A stretch of DNA of 36,104 bases from Purshia tridentata (lineage: Eukaryota > Streptophyta > Magnoliopsida > Rosales > Rosaceae): assembly GCA_003254885.1 (NCBI GenBank), contig QANT01006430.1:1-36104 (forward strand), given 5' to 3'. Made by a program: the position numbers and the translations under genes. Shown one piece after another: positions 30,625 through 36,104 of this stretch (positions are counted from its first letter, which is position 1; the number at the start of each line of letters is the position of its first letter). The notes below the pieces were generated by a model. That model had not been told where the DNA came from and ran no database searches. It saw only the letters and a list, made by a program, of their open reading frames with translations.

Positions 30625-33010
30625 TCAGTGGCCTTGCTCTTCAAGATCTGGTTCCATTGTCTGGACCGGTGGGGCTGTAGCTACGGCCAGAGTCAGATCC
30701 GGAGGGCCAGAATCAGAACTCTTTTCACGGATCTCCCTGTACTCTTGACAAGTGGCACACAGATGGCAGAAAAAATGAGTGACAAAGTCTCCACATGGTG
30801 CTTCCTACAAAATGCATTGACAATAAATGGTCAGCTGTAGCGAAGTTCTAAAACTCACCTTGAGCAGTTATCTGACAAAGTTTGGAGCAATATATGAAAA
30901 ATTTTTCCCTACCAAATTACTTCAAACTTCCAAGTAATCAAAAGAAATTATTTTCCCCAACTGACCCCCCTCATAAAGCATACTCTTTAACATAATTGAT
31001 AATTACATCCTTCCTCATGGCCTCTCGATCACAATTTGATGGAATGTGATAATCCCTATTGAATTTTTGATAATTAAATCCCCTAGTTACATCTTTGATA
31101 ATCATTTTCCGAAACATCTCTAATGAAACTGAAACTGAATTGGCCACTATGGAAACCGTATATGCAACAACCCCCATTTACAACACCACCCCCCAACCAA
31201 CCAACCCTCCTTTGTAACACAAATGCAACTGATTACTGTGCTGATGCAAATGACAGACATAACAGAAAAAAGAATGCCCTTTTTTCCATTTTTGAAGGGC
31301 CATTTGTTTGGTATTTTAAAAAATTCAAGCAGATTGAAACTCAGATAAAAAGCAAAATATAGCAAGAAATAAAAAAAACAATGACAAAAACTATATTTTA
31401 ATACCATTAGCACACTATAATGTGGCAAATAGAAAAAAATGTCATACCTGGAGATTATACTTTGATCTTAAGGCCCTGCGGTAGCCACAAGCATAACATG
31501 CAACAAAGCATCCCGGTACACCCAATAAGATACCATCAGTCAATAAGCAGCAGACAGTATTAACGAGCACCCACAAAAGAAAGTGAGTCATGCATGATCC
31601 TATAAATGTCCCAGAACCCAGAAATTCTGCATTCTTTCCAAACAGCAAGCAAGGACAAAATAGACCTATACAACCTGTAAAAAATAAAAATATTCAATAG
31701 ATGATACTTCTTGGTTTAAAATCATAATCTGAAGACATGATGGATGAAATAATTCCCTGATATTGTAATGTGCACAAAGAATGATGTTTGAGTAACTGGC
31801 AAAACTCAAATTTTGCTACAACCTATCATAATATAAAATAAAAAATAAATAAAAACAGGTCAACCACCAACTTATCCACATTAATCATCTTTATCCAAAC
31901 TTATCAATGAATTCAAGGGACTTACAATTCTGAAAATGCATTATTAAACATGTGCATATTCTGAAAACAACTTTTTATTTCTATTTTTGAACTTTATTGA
32001 CAGTATTGGTAAGTGATAGAAAACTCGGTTCACATGGTAATCAAGGGTAAGAGCAAATTACTTATTGGGTGTAAGGAAATGTTAAGCTGAATCTCATAGG
32101 TTTTCAGGGCTAGTAACAGTTGATGGTTAGAAAACAAACCATATGCATATCACTTTTACACCAACTGCTAAAAATGTGGACCAACAAGGAATTAATCAAT
32201 TCATGATGTTAACTATCCAACTGCAGTTATTTTAAACTGGCCCAAACTGATATCTAAAGATCTGCTACTGCTTGAATAAGCATGCAAACCGAAACAATAG
32301 GGCACAGCTTACTATTTTCTGAGACGATAAAGCGGAACTTCTTTTATTATGTAATTTGCATTTGCAACTAGTATAGTTTACCTAGAGTCAGTCTAATTCT
32401 ATGGTTTATTGAAGCTGTTCCTGTTCTTTCTTTCTTATTTTTCCCCAGCATGCGACTGCTTTAGTTTTTATTCATGTTTTTCATCAAGTTTTATGGGACA
32501 ATATTATTTCTTTGATCCAAAACATTTCTAGGCATGGCTAACTACTTAGAATGCAGATAACGGGAAAAAATGATTACCAAGACATAATAAAGAGTACTGA
32601 GAGAAACATTAACCACATGGCATTGTAAGGTTAGTTAAATAATGAAAATAATATTCATGCCCTAGCCCTTCTTATAATATGTCCATTGCCTGTAGCTATT
32701 ACCATATCAGAAACTTAAGTATATGATGAACACTACACAAGCTTTTTTTTATTTTTATTTTTTCCCTTATAAACTCAAGAGGCACCTTCATAATTTTCCT
32801 TCTGATAAATCAAGGTCACAAGGCAGAAAGTAGCGTACAGCTCTGCATATCATCACAACATGCGCAGATTCCAGAAGACCATTGTATCGGCCCATCGCCA
32901 CTGTTCTGCTGCTGCTTTGAAGGGTCTTCGTTGCGCGGAACAATCGCCAATTCGGAATCTGACTGCCCCAATGGAATATAAGGCGGCGGCTCATAGCTCT
33001 GGCCCTTCAT
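30625..33010 (-). CDS. PLAC8 family protein, cell number regulator-like
   Basis: Three coding exons on the - strand: 32839-33010, 31448-31674 and 30625-30804, in phase, giving 192 residues. The first exon encodes a polar N-terminus with PPPYIPLG and a short Q run. The PLAC8 core begins in exon 1 (SSGICACCDDMQS) and crosses the junction into CCIGLFCPC (Cys58, 59, 64 and 66), the hallmark CC…CPC motif. A hydrophobic segment follows (about residues 80-120), with CGYRRALRSKY after it and CATCQEYREI in exon 3. Plant family members include cell-number regulators and cadmium-resistance-type membrane proteins, located mostly at the plasma membrane. The long Q/P-containing N-terminus and this length resemble the CNR8-type subgroup. 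The start is chosen as the ATG directly after the inferred 5'UTR intron. The longer in-frame upstream frame translates the GA repeat and is not used. Confidence 0.92.
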
Positions 33011-33059
33011 CTTTCTCTGCTCAAACAAATTATCTGCACCCACTACCCCAAAGCAAGCA

Positions 33060-33061
<2 letters not shown>

Positions 33062-33098
<37 letters not shown>
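33062..33098. repeat. (GA)n microsatellite in the PLAC8 5'UTR intron
   Basis: About 18 GA units, on the - strand a CT tract about 30 bases upstream of the inferred acceptor, so it can serve as part of the pyrimidine-rich region. Confidence 0.95.
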
Positions 33099-33099
<1 letters not shown>

Positions 33100-33217
33100 A
33101 CTGAGTCAATGAATGTCCACGAAGACCAGATTTGCAAACCCAGATATCTCAAACAGCGAGAAATGCAGAGATTTACAATTCAAAACTAAAAGACAACAAA
33201 ATGAAGAAACCCAGAAA

Positions 33218-33277
33218 GGGTTCGGACTTGGAACACAATATTTGAGAGGGTTCGGACTTGGAACACAATATTTGAGA
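33218..33277. repeat. 30-bp perfect tandem duplication
   Basis: A 30-base unit starting GGGTTCGGACTTGG and ending ATATTTGAGA occurs twice in direct succession (33218-33247 and 33248-33277), inside the inferred 5'UTR intron of the PLAC8 gene. Confidence 0.95.
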
Positions 33278-33694
33278 TTCAGGCTTCCATTTTAGATGAG
33301 AAAATCAAATGTGAAATTCCCAACAAAAATTACAAAGGAAGAAAGAAAACAGTATAATAAAACTTCCACAGAAGCTTTAAGAAAATGTAGTGCAGAAAAT
33401 GAAAAGCAAAATAGAGGAATGAGAATTGAAACAATTAGAAGAAGGTTCATACCCGTCTCTGTCGGTGGAGAAGGAATGGTTGTACTGTACCAGAAATCTC
33501 CTGATTTCTATTTCGGTTTGTTGAGTAACAAATGAGAAATGAAGATGATGAGACTGATCCGGGCCCAAGTGGATCCTTCCTGGATCTGCTTGCGTTGGTT
33601 AGATGCCCTTTTGGGCCCTAAAGCTGATAAGCCCAAAAACCTATATAGATTATAGACCACTCATAATCTTTAAGTTTATTAAGGCAGAATGGTG

Positions 33695-33910
33695 CTATTC
33701 CGATCGTCCTGAATTACTGAATTGACCACTCTTGAGCCATTCGATAATAATATACTAAAATATTTATTTTATTTCAGTAGTCAACTATCAAATTATTTTG
33801 TATATTTGTATCATTCGACAATATTTATCGAAATAACATAAACATTTCAGTAAATTATTGTCGAATAGCGTAAAGGTGGTCAATTTAGTAATTCAGAATA
33901 GTCGAAATAG
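33695..33910. mobile_element. MITE with ~58-bp terminal inverted repeats
   Basis: The left arm CTATTCCGATCGTCCTGAAT…, including AATTGACCAC and CATTCGATAATAAT, is matched on the opposite strand by the right arm ending AATTCAGAATAGTCGAAATAG. The arms agree over about 58 bases at roughly 80 percent, leaving a total element of about 216 bp with an AT-rich centre. TTTATTAAG at 33675-33683 and again at 33920-33928 could be a 9-bp target duplication of the Mutator type, though the bases between it and the arms do not match each other. Confidence 0.8.
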
Positions 33911-33939
33911 TTTGAGCCTTTTATTAAGTGTCTCATTTT

Positions 33940-34260
33940 ACAAGGTGTATTCAATATGATTTTTTTATTTATTTGAGGGAGGGGGTTGAACTAGGATGCA
34001 AGGAACAATTCTATGGACATTCCAATCAGATTACTCTAACAACCACGTATTCAATATGGATTCTAAAAGATTTGGAAATTAAGATGTATTAATTTGAATT
34101 TAAAAAGAAAAGAATCCCTTCAAATATATTGGTATTCAATTGGGGTTTTAAAATAATCCATCAAAACCTAGTGGTATTCAACTTAATTTTAATAGAATTC
34201 ATTAATTGATGGAGTTTGGTGGAGTTGGGAGGTACAAATACCAAAGTCCATAAGAATTCC
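33940..34260. mobile_element. MITE-like segment with GTATTCAA motifs
   Basis: GTATTCAA occurs near 33947, 34046, 34132 and 34172, with ATTTGGAAATTAAG and TGGGGTTTTAAAATAATCCA between. This wording resembles PIF/Harbinger-type plant MITEs. Ends are not fixed. Confidence 0.35.
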
Positions 34261-34850
34261 AGTCTTTTCTCCAAAGATTACTCTACTATATGGGTTGAAA
34301 TCTGCTATCTCCAAATCTCCTATCTCTCCTTGTCTCTCCTCACAAATTTTGCCTCCACTCAACAACCTCTAATTCTGTTAATTCTTTATTTAAAAAAGTT
34401 AGCAAAGTCTGTGAGGAGGAACAGGGAGGGACAGCAGATTTGAGGATAGCAAATCTCAAAGAGGGTGGACTTTGTTGATTTTGAGAAATTTCTTATTTTT
34501 GTAAAGTAACTAACCCTAGAGTTGGTTAGAAAGCTCTTGTAATATTGGGAACGATTAAGGGCCAGGGCTACAAGGGTTGTTGTGTATTAATGACCTCCAT
34601 CTAAACTTGGTGTTTGATATTATGTGCAAATTAATGAAGCTTCGAGAGGTTATTGGTTTACAGCTCATGATATCGGTTATCGATTTTGAAAGCTACCTAT
34701 GAATGACATTGAAACATATGCCAATAACATGAAATTGACAAGGCACATATTCTTTTGGTGTATATTATTAACAATAGGAATAAGGAAAAAAGGCACATTG
34801 AAATATTGTGTATATTATTTGCGCCATTTCTATATCTTTGACATCCATTT
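34261..34850. other. Intergenic, no feature supported
   Basis: Short open frames only. I see no domain, RNA gene or clear repeat structure. Confidence 0.4.
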
Positions 34851-34853
34851 TGT

Positions 34854-34960
34854 TCTCTCTCTCTCTCTCTCTCTCTCCAAAGGGATGTATTTATACAAGT
34901 CTATTCCTTGGGCTTCAAGGAAACAAGTAAATAGGAATCCTATACACACGTGGAATAAGG
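34854..34960 (-). promoter_or_regulatory. Promoter-like sequence on the - strand (possibly an LTR piece)
   Basis: Read on the - strand: a CACGTG G-box at about 34947-34952, then TATAAATA near 34890, then a (CT/GA)n leader at 34854-34876. This order is promoter-like, but no gene follows on the - strand before the PLAC8 upstream region. An LTR remnant is an equal possibility. Confidence 0.25.
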
Positions 34961-35016
34961 CCTAGAAAACCTAATTAAGGAGGTTGGGCAACTGATATGG
35001 GTTTAACATTATACTT

Positions 35017-35017
<1 letters not shown>

Positions 35018-35066
<49 letters not shown>

Positions 35067-35082
35067 TTTTTTTTTTTTTTTN
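35018..35082. repeat. 64-base poly(T) run ending in an N
   Basis: T from 35018 to 35081 with one G at 35066, then an N at 35082. It could be the reverse of a retroelement poly(A) tail, but length and unresolved base suggest that the true length is not reliably assembled. Confidence 0.9.
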
Positions 35083-36104
35083 GTGTAAGTAATTTGTTAT
35101 AAATTTAAGAATTATATATTCATAAATATAGTCTTACACACAATTAAAAGGTGTTATAAGTCGGAGCTGATCAATCCAACATTCATGCTGCAATATATAA
35201 TTAGGTGAGCTCTTCTATATATCTATTTGTCTTTTCTTTTTTTTGTTCCCAGCATTCGTAATATTTCAAAACTTATAAACGTACTAGATCTAGATGGGAT
35301 GATTTCTCTCTTAATTTTTTGAACAAAATATATCGAAACATAATATTTAATTAGGAAATGGAACTCGGTTCTAGCTTGGAAAATAATGTAAGAGAAGAAA
35401 CTCATCTATCAATTTTTTGCCAAAAGAAGAAGGAATATATATATATATATATATATATCAATTAAGAAGAGTGCTAAATATTCCGATATATTGATATAAG
35501 CAAGATACGAATTTTGACATATTGGCCATTTTGATCGATCGATACTATTCTTCTACTTTTCAGTTTCATTTCACAACTAAAAAAATTCGGAATTAATACC
35601 TTAGAATTTTTAGTGACCTGAAGTTTAATCACATCGCCTTGGTCAGGTATAGCAATAGGGTCAAGTGGGAGAGAGAGAGAGAGAGAGAGAGAGAGTTATT
35701 CGATCTATATATATGGTTTGTGGTCACTGCTCAGATATTAATGTTTCATAAGGAATATATCAAATAGAACGTATAGATGAGCTTTTTTAGAGGCTTTAGA
35801 ATGCATGCGATATTGGGCTTGTAACACAAGTTAAGCTATATATATTGAAGGCAAACAACAACAAGATGATCTGCATACACAATCAAACCAATTAATGAAG
35901 AGTAGTCAGTTCATCGGATTCTTCAGTACAGCGCCATTATGTTTGGTTGGAAAAATGGGAAGACACAATTATCTAATGCAATGTCTGTAAGTGCATATAT
36001 TATATATATATATATATACAGCAAGGATCCATTGTGGGATTCCCACAAATTTTTAGTTTGTGGGATCCTCCTTGTGGGGCCCACACGAGTTATTTTGTGT
36101 TGAT
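35083..36104. other. Intergenic with microsatellites, no gene
   Basis: Contains (AT)n at about 35435-35458, (GA)n at 35669-35695 and (TA)n at about 35999-36019. No coding frame of interest. Confidence 0.6.
36024..36090. repeat. Palindrome-rich end, possible start of a foldback element
   Basis: GTGGGATTCCCAC and TTGTGGGATCC/GGATCC motifs recur, with GTGGGGCCCACAC close by, so several overlapping inverted repeats lie in 65 bases. The element, if there is one, runs beyond the window. Confidence 0.4.

Larger units (their letters stand above)
33034..33570 (-). promoter_or_regulatory. Inferred 5'UTR exon, 5'UTR intron and promoter of the PLAC8 gene
   Basis: On the - strand, GACGG|GTATGAACC at 33452 is a good donor, and GTGGGTGCAG ending at 33034 is a good acceptor 23 bases before the ATG. 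Together they define a 419-bp 5'UTR intron that removes a GA tract. The upstream leader exon is about 33453-33570. GGGCCC-type sites at about 33561 and 33616, and AGCCCA near 33631, resemble the TGGGCY site II elements common in promoters of broadly expressed plant genes. The start site is inferred. Confidence 0.5.

Noticed and set aside
30607..30840. 77-residue + strand frame
   Set aside because: It lies opposite exon 3 of the PLAC8 gene.
33011..33109. N-terminal extension of the PLAC8 frame through the GA repeat
   Set aside because: It would translate the microsatellite as a Leu/Ser run, and a good splice acceptor lies 23 bases before the internal ATG. The extension is intron sequence.
1..36104. 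tRNA, rRNA, CRISPR array or a bacterial-type gene cluster
   Set aside because: No cloverleaf-type, ribosomal or regularly spaced repeat sequence was recognised, and all supported genes are spliced plant nuclear genes.

Overview
The window is nuclear DNA of a eudicot plant, probably a heterozygous woody species. This is judged from spliced genes with GT-AG introns of about 80 bp to more than 2 kb, an AT-rich intergenic background, abundant (GA)n and (TA)n microsatellites, and scattered LINE, LTR and MITE remnants. A rosaceous tree is my best guess from the protein wording, but no marker in the sequence proves it. I see no bacterial operon, CRISPR array, tRNA, rRNA or virus-like gene.

Four protein-coding genes can be spliced completely. 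On the + strand lie a UBC22/UBE2S-type ubiquitin-conjugating enzyme (ATG at 5501, stop at 7532, with a long 5'UTR intron upstream) and an FSH1-family serine hydrolase (8873-11773). On the - strand lie an eleven-exon PQ-loop transporter of the vacuolar/lysosomal cationic amino acid type (28419 down to 20280) and a PLAC8/cell-number-regulator protein (33010 down to 30625, with a 5'UTR intron). For all four, every exon junction keeps phase. A weaker candidate is a two-exon 57-residue gene on the + strand (17237-18486). The genes look like an ordinary mixed chromosomal neighbourhood and show no sign of a shared pathway.

Layout: 1-570 is a retroelement-like 3' end with a poly(A). 700-5500 is the promoter and 5' region of the E2 gene, carrying a near-identical 1.9 kb direct duplication whose junction is a single N at 3391. 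5501-7532 is the E2 coding region. 7560-8770 is intergenic with an L1 tail and a foldback. 8769-11773 is the hydrolase. 11780-17000 is a repeat-rich gap with one clear terminal-inverted-repeat element. 17040-18490 holds the small candidate gene. 18490-20280 is unassigned, with isolated exon-like pieces. 20280-28450 is the transporter, whose introns hold LINE debris, short retroposed inserts and an LTR fragment. 28600-30600 is AT-rich and empty. 30625-33570 is the PLAC8 gene. 33690-36104 is MITE-rich and microsatellite-rich, with a 64-base T run ending in a second N at 35082.

The observations most worth checking are the duplication bounded by an N (probably two haplotypes joined in assembly), an in-frame 28-residue tandem duplication in the hydrolase tail, the APC/C-docking-like C-terminus of the E2, and an isolated + strand site almost complementary to miR169 with a one-base bulge at the cleavage position. 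I did not find a convincing new biological system.
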